From contig NZ_CABPSJ010000005.1 of the NCBI RefSeq assembly GCF_902459745.1, positions 310,001-374,000 on the forward strand: a stretch of DNA of 64,000 nucleotides, in the 5' to 3' direction. How positions within the stretch are numbered: the stretch's first letter is position 1; each line of letters opens with the position of its first letter. Position numbers and translations under genes: made by a program. Below are positions 9,550 to 19,342 of this stretch, piece after piece. The notes below the pieces were generated by a model. It made no database searches. It had not been told where the DNA came from and saw only the letters and a program-made list of their open reading frames with translations. The stretch is from Pandoraea communis. GTDB taxonomy: Bacteria > Pseudomonadota > Gammaproteobacteria > Burkholderiales > Burkholderiaceae.

Positions 9550-10974
9550 TTACATTTGCGTGAGCAGCAGCACTGCCAGCGCGGCGACGATCCACATCGC
9601 GGGCTTGATCTCTTTCACACGCCCGGTGAACAGCTTGAGCACGACGAACGCGAGGAAGCTGTAGGCGATACCGTCGGTGATCGAGTACGAAATCGGAATC
9701 ATCACCACTGCAATGAAGCTCGGGATGGCTTCGTCCAGGCGGTGCCATTCGATACGCGCTACGGATTCCATCATAAACACACCGACCAGAATCAGCGCCG
9801 GGGCCGTCGCGATGGCAGGTACCAGCGAGAGCATCGGCGACAGAAACAGGAACGGCAGGAACAACAGTGCGCAGACCAGTGCGGTCAGTCCGGTGCGTCC
9901 GCCTTGTGCGATGCCGGCGGCCGATTCGATATAGGCGTTCGCCGGGCTCGTGCCGAGCGGGCCGGAAATCAGCACCGAGAACGAATCGACGATCATGGCC
10001 TGACGCATGTTGCGCGGATTGCCGTCGCGATCCTTCATGTTACCGGCTTCGGCAATGCTCATGAAGGTCGAGAGCGTATCAAAGAACGCCGTGAAGAGCA
10101 TCACGAAGATGAACGGCAGGTAAGCCACCTTCAGCGCGCCCAGCAGGTCGAGCTGGCCGATACCCGAGAAGTCGGGCGCGGCGAAGAAGCCGTGGAAGTT
10201 CACCAGCGTAGCGGTGGCGATCTCCTTGGGGAAATACGCCGTGCCGTCGCCCCACAAGCGGCCGATGGGGATGGCCATGAGCGTGGTGAGCACGATGCCG
10301 ATCATCAACGCACCGTTCACGCGGCGTGCGACAAGCACGGTCGTGAGCGCCAGACCGATGAGGAACGTGACGGTCGGCGGCGACAAGTGCGCCAGACGCA
10401 CGACGGTGACCGGATCGCCGATCACCAGTTTGGCATTGACCAGGCCGATCACCGTGATGAACAGGCCGATGCCGCATGAGATGGCATAACGCAGGTTCGC
10501 CGGAATAGCCTCGACGACGAAGCGCCGGACGTTGAGTGCGGCGAGCAACGCGAAGAGAATGCCCGACCAGAACACGCAGCCCAATGCCGTTTGCCACGGC
10601 ATGCCGACGCCATGCACCATCGTGAACGCGAACAGCGCGTTGAGCCCCATGCCCGGCGCGACCAGCACCGGATTGCGGGCGTAGAGCCCCATCGCACAAC
10701 TGCCGAAGAAGCTGATGAGCACCGTGGCGGTGAGTGCCGCCGGGAACGCCATGCCGGTCTTCGACAAGATGGCCGGGTTGACGACGATGATGTACATCGC
10801 CGCGAGGAATGTCGTGATACCCGCAATGACTTCCGTACGGAACGTCGATCCGAGCGCCGTGATGCCGAAATACCGGTCGAGCGTCGAGACAGGTTGCGCG
10901 CCCGCCACGCGCGTGCTGTCGTGAGCCGCGTCGGGTGCGGCAGTACCCGCCGGGGGGCTGAGCGATGAGTCCAT
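9550..10974 (-). CDS. Purine permease of the AzgA/GhxP-like (COG2252) group
   Basis: 474 residues with about 12-14 hydrophobic segments. The N-terminal block YFGITALGSTFRTEVIAGIT and the following FLAAMYIIVVNPAILS are typical of AzgA/GhxP/PurP carriers, which import adenine, guanine or hypoxanthine with protons. About 45 residues before this block are polar and low in complexity. It is the first gene of the permease-guaD operon, so guanine or hypoxanthine is a reasonable substrate. The 17-bp motif at 11040-11056 lies about 66 bp upstream of the ATG. Confidence 0.88.
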   Translation of the reverse strand: MDSSLSPPAGTAAPDAAHDSTRVAGAQPVSTLDRYFGITALGSTFRTEVIAGITTFLAAMYIIVVNPAILSKTGMAFPAALTATVLISFFGSCAMGLYARNPVLVAPGMGLNALFAFTMVHGVGMPWQTALGCVFWSGILFALLAALNVRRFVVEAIPANLRYAISCGIGLFITVIGLVNAKLVIGDPVTVVRLAHLSPPTVTFLIGLALTTVLVARRVNGALMIGIVLTTLMAIPIGRLWGDGTAYFPKEIATATLVNFHGFFAAPDFSGIGQLDLLGALKVAYLPFIFVMLFTAFFDTLSTFMSIAEAGNMKDRDGNPRNMRQAMIVDSFSVLISGPLGTSPANAYIESAAGIAQGGRTGLTALVCALLFLPFLFLSPMLSLVPAIATAPALILVGVFMMESVARIEWHRLDEAIPSFIAVVMIPISYSITDGIAYSFLAFVVLKLFTGRVKEIKPAMWIVAALAVLLLTQM

Positions 10975-11039
10975 GGGGTGTTGTCTCCGATGTTCTAAGG
11001 TGTTTTGTGCGCTCGCCGCCGCAGGTGTGGGGGCACCAC

Positions 11040-11056
11040 ATGACGCCTATTCGGGC
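11040..11056 (-). promoter_or_regulatory. Shared purine-operon motif, copy 1
   Basis: ATGACGCCTATTCGGGC (plus strand) lies in the promoter region of the permease-guaD operon. It matches 16 of 17 bases of the copy upstream of xdhA (17424-17440). The core GCC-N6-GGC has dyad character. Both copies have the same orientation relative to the operon they precede. A regulator-binding role is inferred; the divergent LysR protein at 17525-18490 is the obvious candidate. Confidence 0.55.
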
Positions 11057-11183
11057 ACGCACAAAAAATAGCATCGGGTCCCGGTGAAAATATTCCCCAT
11101 GCGGAATGTTCCACATCATCGCGAGGTAATGTGGCGCGATGGGGGGATGTTCGCCCCGTTCTCGTCGGCGGCCGTTCGCTGAA

Positions 11184-11211
11184 AAAACGCCCGAAAGATC
11201 TCGGGCGTTTT
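11184..11211. terminator. Bidirectional terminator after the xdh-adenine deaminase operon
   Basis: An 11-bp stem AAAACGCCCGA/TCGGGCGTTTT encloses loop AAGATC, with an A-run on the left and a T-run on the right. On the minus strand it ends transcripts coming from the deaminase gene, before the permease promoter. Confidence 0.85.
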
Positions 11212-11268
11212 GCGTGTTGCCGGGCGAAGGCGGGGCTTGCCGGTATTTGCAGGAATTACGGGGGGGGG

Positions 11269-12366
<1,098 letters not shown>

Positions 12367-12404
12367 TCACGCGCGAGCGCATGCGCCCGCCCGCCGCGCC
12401 GTTT

Positions 12405-13484
12405 TCAGACGGGCAGACCGGTGGCCTGCGGCGATACCGGTGCGCTTTGGCGCACCTGCTGCTCGCGCACGCGCAGCAGTTGCGCCGCGACCGCAATGGC
12501 GATCGTGGCAGGTGCCTTGCCGGTGATACCTGCGACCCCGATGGGGCAGATCATCTGTTCGAAACGTTCGGGCGGCACCCCGCGATCACGTAAGCGGTGC
12601 TCGAACTGACGGCGTTTCGTCATCGACCCGATCAGGCCGAAGTATGCGAAGTCGTCGCGTTTGAAGATGGCTTCGCATAGCCGCTGATCCAGCGCGTGGT
12701 TATGCGTCATGACAAGGAAATACGTACTCGGCGGTGCTTCGGCGACGATGGCCTCGGGCGTGTCCGTCGATTCCACCATCGTGTTCGGCGGCACGGTTTC
12801 CGGGAAGGTCTCGGTGCGCTCGTCAGCCCACGTCACACGGCACGGCAGCGTGGCCAGCACTTGTATGAGGGCTTGCCCGACGTGTCCGGCGCCGAACAAC
12901 ACGATATGGAAGTCGCTGGGTGCCAGGCGTTCACTGAGCCAGAGCCAGCCATCGCTGCCTTGCCAGAACGAGCAGGCGGCGTCGTCGGCATCGCGGGTCA
13001 GGGTGTGCGGGTGCGCCAGCGCTTCGTTCGGGCCGAGTTCGGTCAGCAGGACGGGGCCGCCCTGGTGCTGACTGGCTGCCGCGTCGGCTCCCGGCGCCCC
13101 GAATGCCACGCTGCGCAGACTCGCTTCGCCTGCCGCGAGCCGCTTGTGCAGTGCGCTCACCCACGCGAGATCGGTCAGCGTGAGCACTTCGAAGGCGAGG
13201 GTCACCACGCCGCCGCAGCACTGGCCGAGACTCGGGCCCAGCGCGAAACGCTCGACGTGCCGTGCGCCTTGCTGCCCATACTGGCGCAGCAACTGGCGGG
13301 CGACGTCCATCGCCCGCCATTCGAGATGCCCGCCGCCGATGGTCTCCCACACATGCTCACGCGTCACGAGCAAATGCGTGCCAGCTTCGCGCGGCGCAGA
13401 GCCTTCCACGCGTGCGATCGTCACCAATACCGCGGCCTCGCCGCGGACCAGCAGCTTGTGGGCGGCGTCGACCCAGCGATGCAT
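12405..13484 (-). CDS. xdhC: Xanthine dehydrogenase accessory protein XdhC
   Basis: 359 residues. XdhC binds the molybdenum cofactor, presents it for sulfuration and inserts it into XdhB. Visible are the N-terminal XdhC block (VLVTIARVEGSAPREAGTH, ETIGGGHLEW) and a C-terminal Rossmann-like half (FHIVLFGAGHVGQALIQVL, later YFGLIGSMTKRRQFEHRL). The start is the ATG at 13484, which overlaps the xdhB stop by one base (TGATG), so the two are translationally coupled. The same frame stays open far upstream inside xdhB, but that part is antisense-like filler and not XdhC. Confidence 0.95.
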   Translation of the reverse strand: MHRWVDAAHKLLVRGEAAVLVTIARVEGSAPREAGTHLLVTREHVWETIGGGHLEWRAMDVARQLLRQYGQQGARHVERFALGPSLGQCCGGVVTLAFEVLTLTDLAWVSALHKRLAAGEASLRSVAFGAPGADAAASQHQGGPVLLTELGPNEALAHPHTLTRDADDAACSFWQGSDGWLWLSERLAPSDFHIVLFGAGHVGQALIQVLATLPCRVTWADERTETFPETVPPNTMVESTDTPEAIVAEAPPSTYFLVMTHNHALDQRLCEAIFKRDDFAYFGLIGSMTKRRQFEHRLRDRGVPPERFEQMICPIGVAGITGKAPATIAIAVAAQLLRVREQQVRQSAPVSPQATGLPV

Positions 13485-15832
13485 CAGGTGGCGCTCCGTG
13501 TGCGCAGTTCGGTGATCGCCATGAGCAGCGCTTCGGAGGTTGCCGGTGCATTGAGCACCGGCTCGTCGCGATAGTCGTTCACGCTCGCCACCGCGTCGCG
13601 CAAGGCATTGAACACCGAGAACGGCAGCAGCAACGGCGGCTCGCCCACGGCCTTCGAGCGATGGATCGAGTCCGAGACGTTCGCATTCTCGAACAGCGCC
13701 ACGCGGAAATCCGCCGGACAATCGCTGATGGCAGGGATCTTGTACGTGGAAGGGGCGTGCGTCATGAGCTTGCCGTCCTTGTTCCACCACAACTCTTCCG
13801 TCGTCAGCCAGCCCATCCCCTGGATGAAGGCGCCTTCGACCTGCCCGATGTCCAGTGCGGGGTTGATCGACTTGCCGGCGTCGTGAAGCACGTCGGCGCG
13901 CAGCAGGCGCCATTCGCCGGTGAGCGTGTCGAGCACCACTTCCGAGACGGCAGCGCCATAAGCGAAGTAGTAGAACGGATTGCCTTTCATCGTCGCGGCA
14001 TCCCACGACAGGCCCGGCGTGGCGTAGAAGCCGTCAGACCATAGTTGCACGCGCGCCCAGTAGGCCGCTTCCACCAGATCGGGGAAGGCGATGTCATGGC
14101 CGTTCGCACTGACGATGTCGTTGGCGAAGCGCACATCGTCGGCCGAGCCACCGTACTTCTGCGCGGCGAACGCGGCCAAACGCTGGCGAATCTGCCAGGC
14201 GGCGTTCTGCGCCGCTTTGCCGTTCAGGTCGGCACCGGTCGATGCCGCCGTGGCCGATGTGTTCGCCACCTTGCTGGTGTCGGTCGCCGTCACGCGCACA
14301 TGCGAGAGATCGACGCCCAACTCGTGCGCCACCACCTGCGCGACCTTCGTGTTCAGACCCTGACCCATCTCCGTGCCGCCGTGATTCACGAGCATCGAAC
14401 CGTCGCGATAGATGTGTACCAGCGCACCCGCCTGATTGAAGGCCTGCACGTTGAACGAAATGCCGAACTTGAGCGGCGTGAGCGCCAGGCCGCGGCGCAA
14501 CACCGGACTCATGCGGTTGAACGCCTTTACGGCCTCGCGCCGGGCACGGTAGTCGCTCGACTGTTCCAGCTCTGCAACGAGTTCGTGGATAACGTTGTCC
14601 TTGACCACTTGCCCGTACGGCGTGACGTTGCGCTCGGTTTTGCCGTAGAAGTTCGCGCGGCGTACATCGAGGGCGTCCTTGCCCAGATGACGGGCAATGG
14701 CGTCTTGCACGACTTCCATGATGAGGGCGCCCTGCGGGCCGCCAAAGCCGCGAAACGCCGTGTTCGACTGTGTGTTCGTCTTGCCGCACAGCGCACGCAG
14801 GTCGACGTCGGGCACGAAGTAGGCGTTATCGAAGTGGCAGATGGCACGCGTGGCGACCGGCCCCGACAGGTCGGCCGAGAAACCTGCGCGCAGCGTCATG
14901 TCGACCTTCGCGCCCTGAATTCGGCCATCGTCGTCGAAGCCGATGTCGTACTCGAAGTAAAAACCGTGACGCTTGCCGGTCATCATGAAGTCGTCGTCGC
15001 GATCGAGACGCAGCTTCACCGGACGCTTCAGACGTGTCGCGCACAGCGCCGCAACGCAGGCGAACAAGCCCGATTGCGATTCTTTGCCACCGAAGCCACC
15101 GCCCATGCGACGGCATTCGACCAGCACCTGATGGCTGTGCCAGCCGAGTGCGTGCGAGACCAATGCCTGCATTTCGGTTGGGTGCTGCGTCGAGCAATAG
15201 ACGTGGATGCCGTCGTTTTCCTTCGGAATCGCGTATGAGATCTGCCCCTCGAGATAGAACTGCTCCTGCCCGTTGCATTCGAACGTGCCGGTCAACCGGT
15301 GCGGTGAGGCTTGCAGTGCGGCATCGGCGTCGCCGCGGTGCAGGTGATACGGCGGCAGCACGCCGGCCCCTGCGGCCTTGGCCGCTTGCGGCGTGAGGAT
15401 CGCGGGCAGGTCCTCGTACTCGCCCTTGGCCAGACGCGCCGCGCGCCGCGCTGCGTCATGCGACTCGGCCACCACGGCGAACATCGGTTGACCGATGTAC
15501 TGGACAACGCCATCGGCGAGAATCGGGTCGTCGTGAACGACCGGACCGCAATCGTTGACACCGGGAATGTCGGCCGCAGTCAGCACGGCGACCACGCCCG
15601 GTGCGCGACGCACGGCGTCGAGATCGAGTGAGAGGATGCGGGCGTGCGCCTTGGGCGAAGCCCCGAGGGCGCAGTGCAGCGTGCCTTGCAGTTCGGGGAT
15701 GTCGTCGGTGTAGGTGGCTTCGCCGGCCACGTGGAGTTCGGCCGACTCGTGCGGACGCGAGCGGCCAACCTGAGCACCGGCCGTGCTCGCGGCACCGGTC
15801 TGCGTCATGAAGTCTTCAACTTGCTTGTTCAT
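13484..15832 (-). CDS. xdhB: Xanthine dehydrogenase molybdopterin-binding subunit
   Basis: 782 residues, the normal size for the separate Mo subunit. It hydroxylates hypoxanthine to xanthine and xanthine to urate. Visible blocks are the a/b-hammerhead N-terminus (GEATYTDDIPELQGTLH), the Mo-cofactor segments RRMGGGFGGKESQ, FRGFGGPQGALI and GGTEMGQGLNTK, and the C-terminal VGEPPLLL containing the catalytic Glu. The ATG at 15832 has CGGAG seven bases upstream; an in-frame TTG two codons earlier is less likely. It lies 12 bp after the xdhA stop. Confidence 0.96.
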   Translation of the reverse strand: MNKQVEDFMTQTGAASTAGAQVGRSRPHESAELHVAGEATYTDDIPELQGTLHCALGASPKAHARILSLDLDAVRRAPGVVAVLTAADIPGVNDCGPVVHDDPILADGVVQYIGQPMFAVVAESHDAARRAARLAKGEYEDLPAILTPQAAKAAGAGVLPPYHLHRGDADAALQASPHRLTGTFECNGQEQFYLEGQISYAIPKENDGIHVYCSTQHPTEMQALVSHALGWHSHQVLVECRRMGGGFGGKESQSGLFACVAALCATRLKRPVKLRLDRDDDFMMTGKRHGFYFEYDIGFDDDGRIQGAKVDMTLRAGFSADLSGPVATRAICHFDNAYFVPDVDLRALCGKTNTQSNTAFRGFGGPQGALIMEVVQDAIARHLGKDALDVRRANFYGKTERNVTPYGQVVKDNVIHELVAELEQSSDYRARREAVKAFNRMSPVLRRGLALTPLKFGISFNVQAFNQAGALVHIYRDGSMLVNHGGTEMGQGLNTKVAQVVAHELGVDLSHVRVTATDTSKVANTSATAASTGADLNGKAAQNAAWQIRQRLAAFAAQKYGGSADDVRFANDIVSANGHDIAFPDLVEAAYWARVQLWSDGFYATPGLSWDAATMKGNPFYYFAYGAAVSEVVLDTLTGEWRLLRADVLHDAGKSINPALDIGQVEGAFIQGMGWLTTEELWWNKDGKLMTHAPSTYKIPAISDCPADFRVALFENANVSDSIHRSKAVGEPPLLLPFSVFNALRDAVASVNDYRDEPVLNAPATSEALLMAITELRTRSAT

Positions 15833-15844
15833 GGGCAACTCCGG

Positions 15845-17317
15845 TTAGACGTTGGCGAACGCGTTGACTTCGTGTGCCGCCAGCGGCGCATCGGTGCGCG
15901 TTTCCAGGAAAAAACGACACAGCAGATTCTGCGCGCCCGCGAGCCGGTAGGCGCTGGTCGCGCGCATGTCCGAGAGCGGTTGATAGTCGGCGGGCAACGC
16001 TGCCATCGCTGCACGCACGGTGGCTTCGGTCCAGGGCTGTCCGACTAGCGCCGCTTCGACGGCGCTACCGCGCTTCGGCGTGGCGGCCATACCGCCGAAG
16101 GCCACGCGGGCCGAACGCACGGTATCGCCGTCGAGTTCGACCGCGAACGCGGCGCACACTGCCGAGATGTCCTGATCGAAGCGCTTGGCCAGTTTATATG
16201 TGCGAAAACGCTGTGCTGCCCCCGGCAGCGGCACGCGGATGCCTTGAACGAATTCGCCTGCCTGGAGCGCTGTCTTCTGATACGCCAGGTAGAAGTCCTC
16301 CAGTGGCATGTCGCGGACAACGCCTTCGCGATGCAGCACGATGCGGGCGCCGAGCACGATCAGCCCCGGCATCGAGTCGCCGATGGGCGAGCCGTTCGCA
16401 ACGTTGCCGCCAAGCGTTCCGGCGTTGCGGATCGGGAACGAGGCAAAGCGCTGACGCATCTCCGCCAGTTCCGGATAGTGTTTGACGAGCGCATCGAAAG
16501 CATCGCCCAGCAGGGCGCCCGCACCGATATCGATGCCGTTCGGACCTTCGGAAATCTCGCGTAGTTCCGCCACCTGTCCGAGATAGATCAGGTGCTTCAG
16601 TTCGCGGAACTGCTTGGTGACCCACAGGCCGACGTCGGTGCTGCCGGCAAGGATGCGCGCGTCTGGGTAGGCGGCGCGCAGGCGGCCCATTTCGGCCAGC
16701 GTGCGCGGGGCATGGAAAACGTGACCGTCGTGCTCGTACGTCAGGGTGTCGCCGCGCTGCAACGCCTGAAGCTGCTTCGCCAGCGACGCGCGGTCGAATG
16801 CCTGGCGCGGCAGGTCGAACATTTTCTGGGCAGCGTCGACGATAGGCCGATAGCCCGTGCAGCGGCACAGGTTGCCGGACAGTACGTCGTCGATCTCACG
16901 GCGGCTCGGGCAGCCGGTATTTGCCGGACGATTCAGATACATGGCCCACAGCGACATCACGAAACCCGGCGTGCAGAAGCCGCATTGCGAGGCGTGACAG
17001 TCCACGAGCGCCTGTTGCACCGGATGCAGGGTGCCATCCTGCGCACGCAGGTCTTCGACGGTGAAAAGGGCTTTACCGTCGAGCGTGGGAAGGAACTGGA
17101 TGCAGGCGTTGACTGCCCGCAGGGCCACGTTGCCATCGTCGGCCAACTCGCCGATCACGACCGTACAGGCGCCGCAATCGCCTTCGGCGCACCCTTCCTT
17201 GGTACCGGTGCAATGCAGGTCTTCGCGCGTGTACTGAAGCACGGTGCGGGTCGTGGCCTCGCCAGTGACCTCGTGCACCTTGCCGCGGTAATAGAAGCGG
17301 ATGGCTTGTGTCTCCAT
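15845..17317 (-). CDS. xdhA: Xanthine dehydrogenase small subunit (2Fe-2S and FAD)
   Basis: 490 residues. The N-terminal plant-type 2Fe-2S domain has CTGTKEGCAEGDCGAC. The second 2Fe-2S domain has CHASQCGFCTPGFV and NLCRCTGYRP. The FAD domain follows (RILAGSTDVGLWVTK, IRNAGTLGGNVANGSPIGDS) and then the CO-dehydrogenase-like C-terminus. This subunit passes electrons from the Mo centre in XdhB to NAD+. The ATG at 17317 (METQAIRFYYRGKVHEV) is chosen over an open upstream extension to 17464 that has no family character. It is the first gene of the xdhA-xdhB-xdhC-deaminase operon and diverges from a LysR gene. Confidence 0.96.
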   Translation of the reverse strand: METQAIRFYYRGKVHEVTGEATTRTVLQYTREDLHCTGTKEGCAEGDCGACTVVIGELADDGNVALRAVNACIQFLPTLDGKALFTVEDLRAQDGTLHPVQQALVDCHASQCGFCTPGFVMSLWAMYLNRPANTGCPSRREIDDVLSGNLCRCTGYRPIVDAAQKMFDLPRQAFDRASLAKQLQALQRGDTLTYEHDGHVFHAPRTLAEMGRLRAAYPDARILAGSTDVGLWVTKQFRELKHLIYLGQVAELREISEGPNGIDIGAGALLGDAFDALVKHYPELAEMRQRFASFPIRNAGTLGGNVANGSPIGDSMPGLIVLGARIVLHREGVVRDMPLEDFYLAYQKTALQAGEFVQGIRVPLPGAAQRFRTYKLAKRFDQDISAVCAAFAVELDGDTVRSARVAFGGMAATPKRGSAVEAALVGQPWTEATVRAAMAALPADYQPLSDMRATSAYRLAGAQNLLCRFFLETRTDAPLAAHEVNAFANV

Positions 17318-17423
17318 GGTTCTCAGTGTAGTGCAGTGGGATTGCAGGCGCGCCGGGTCTTGGCCGGCGTGGGGATGAGCCGAAGATAGCACCGGCCGGG
17401 GAGGTAAATATTTCGGGGCCATG

Positions 17424-17440
17424 ATGATGCCTATTCGGGC
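17424..17440 (-). promoter_or_regulatory. Shared purine-operon motif, copy 2
   Basis: ATGATGCCTATTCGGGC (plus strand) lies between xdhA and the divergent LysR gene, about 107 bp before the xdhA start. It matches copy 1 at 11040-11056 at 16 of 17 bases. It is framed by a longer inverted repeat TCGGGGC...GCCCCGA (17413-17447). The placement between a LysR gene and its divergent operon is typical of a LysR binding site. Confidence 0.55.
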
Positions 17441-17524
17441 GCCCCGATGACCCGGCATTGTCATAAACTACGGCTCAATCCGCCGTCATCTGGCGTTCAA
17501 CATGCCTCCAGAGCGTCCCAACCC

Positions 17525-18490
17525 ATGCAAAGACCCCGCGAACAGATCGACGCCTACTTGCTGCGGGTACTTCATACGCTGCTGACCGAACAAAGCGTTT
17601 CACGTGCGGCGCTCAAGCTCGGCCAGTCGCAGCCGGCCATCAGCAATTCGCTGCGCCGCCTGCGCGAGATCACCGGCGACGCCATTCTGGTGCGTGGCAA
17701 GAGCGGTATGGTGGCCACCGAGCGCGGCCGGGAGCTGCTGGGCTACGCGACCGATGCGCTGGCCGCCATCGAACGCATTACGCATCCCACCACGGAATTC
17801 GCGCCACAGACCACCACGCGGGCGTTTCGCCTTGGCGCGCCCGACTATCTCGACGCCGTCTTCCTGCCCAACATCGCTGAAGTGCTGCGTCGCGACGCGC
17901 CCTCGGCACGGCTGCACGTGCAGCCGATCAATGCGGGCTTCGACTATGCCGGCGCACTGGAGAACGGCTCGCTCGACGTGGTCATCGGTAACTGGCTGGA
18001 GCCGCCGCCGCAACTGCACATGTCGCGTCTGTTCGACGATGAAGTGGTCTGCATGCTCGGCGCGCAGCATCCCCTCGCGAGCAAGGGCATTTCGCTTAAG
18101 CATTATCTGGAATTGCCGCATCTGGCGCCCACGCCTTACGTGGCCGAGCGTCAGAGCTTTATCGACGGATGTCTGGCGGAGCAGGGGCTGCGTCGCAATA
18201 TCCAGATGACGATGCCGTACTTCGGACTCGTGCCGTATGTACTGATGCGCACCGATCTGGTGTTTACGACGGGGCGGCAGTTCGCGCAGCACTACGCACG
18301 GTATTTGCCGATTCGTGTGTTGCCGTCCCCTTTTGCCTTTCCGCCGATGCGCTTCTATCAGCTATGGCACGAGCGCACGCATGCCGCGCCGGAGGTGACG
18401 TGGTTGCGCAGGCGAGTGGCGGATGTGGCGACGGAGCTGGACGTTGCGAACGGTGGCGGGGCGGAAGCGCCTGCACTGGCGCGGCCCTGA
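17525..18490 (+). CDS. LysR-type regulator, probable purine catabolism regulator
   Basis: 321 residues. The N-terminal HTH (AYLLRVLHTLLTEQSVSRAA and GQSQPAISNSLRRLREITGD) belongs to the NodD/NahR-like branch of LysR proteins, followed by the effector-binding domain. It is transcribed divergently from xdhA with a shared promoter region holding the 17-bp motif. This suggests that it controls the xdh operon, and perhaps permease-guaD, in response to a purine or urate. The ATG at 17525 (MQRPREQIDAY) is chosen as the family start; an upstream in-frame ATG at 17447 would overlap the motif region. No clear Shine-Dalgarno is visible. The ligand is inferred. Confidence 0.82.
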   Translation: MQRPREQIDAYLLRVLHTLLTEQSVSRAALKLGQSQPAISNSLRRLREITGDAILVRGKSGMVATERGRELLGYATDALAAIERITHPTTEFAPQTTTRAFRLGAPDYLDAVFLPNIAEVLRRDAPSARLHVQPINAGFDYAGALENGSLDVVIGNWLEPPPQLHMSRLFDDEVVCMLGAQHPLASKGISLKHYLELPHLAPTPYVAERQSFIDGCLAEQGLRRNIQMTMPYFGLVPYVLMRTDLVFTTGRQFAQHYARYLPIRVLPSPFAFPPMRFYQLWHERTHAAPEVTWLRRRVADVATELDVANGGGAEAPALARP

Positions 18491-18579
18491 GGGAACGCAG
18501 GCGGGAGGGACGCGACCGTCGCCCGGAGGCAGACGGCCGGTGACACGAGTCATGCTCGGCGAAGTCTTAGCGCAACGAC

Positions 18580-19092
18580 TTAGCGCAACGAAATCACGCG
18601 GCGCGGACGACGCAGCGCCAGCGACAGGAAAATCACGACAAACGCGGCAAGCGACCACATCGGCAGCGTGAGGCCGAGGATCGGCGGGTACACCGTCTGA
18701 CACATTCCCTGCACCTGGAATAACTGCGGCAGCATGCGCGATGTCGGTAAGGCATCGACGAAGGCTTCGACCACGTCATATCCGCAGCTCACCAGCGGAT
18801 TGGCTTGCACGTAGATCAGGTAGCCTGAAGCGGCCATGCCGCCGATGGCCGACAAAGCAGCAAGCACGCGTGCGAACTGAATGCCAGCCCAACTGCGCGA
18901 GGCTGCGCCGACCAGACCGAAGATCGCGATCAGCACGAGTGCGTAACGCGCCAGAATGCACAGCGGGCATGGGTCTTCGTGACGTACGTACTGGAAATAC
19001 AGCGCGCCGCCCAGCAGGGCGAGGCTGACCACGGTGAGCAGGAGGTACAGCCGGCGTTCGCGGCGCAGGGCCGGGTCGATTTGAGCGTTCAT
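18580..19092 (-). CDS. dsbB: Disulfide bond formation protein B
   Basis: 170 residues with four transmembrane helices. DsbB re-oxidises periplasmic DsbA and passes electrons to quinone. Both redox cysteine pairs are present: Cys42-Pro-Leu-Cys45 in the first periplasmic loop, and Cys103 with Cys131 in the second. It is convergent with the LysR gene, and no partner gene lies beside it. Confidence 0.95.
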   Translation of the reverse strand: MNAQIDPALRRERRLYLLLTVVSLALLGGALYFQYVRHEDPCPLCILARYALVLIAIFGLVGAASRSWAGIQFARVLAALSAIGGMAASGYLIYVQANPLVSCGYDVVEAFVDALPTSRMLPQLFQVQGMCQTVYPPILGLTLPMWSLAAFVVIFLSLALRRPRRVISLR

Positions 19093-19342
19093 TTCACTTC
19101 GGGCGGTGGGCGATCACGAATCCCGCAAAACCCGCATGACGCTGGGCGGCAGGCACTTGGGCTGGCATTGTAACCCCTGCCCGATTCGTGCGTGAGTCGA
19201 AAAATTACGGAACTTTTTGCTCGAAAATCAGACGCTTTCGTGCGGTGCGGCGAAGCACAAACCACCATGCTGCGCGAGCGCGCAGGCGGTGCAGCCGCCC
19301 GCGCGCGTGTGGCCGGTGCCTAAACGCGTGGTACGCGTGGCA

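Noticed and set aside
11260-11268. Run of nine G as a phase-variable tract
   Set aside because: It lies just outside the stop codon of the adenine deaminase gene, so length changes would not alter the protein.
13485-14006. Upstream extension of xdhC into xdhB
   Set aside because: The frame is open, but XdhC similarity begins only at the ATG overlapping the xdhB stop.
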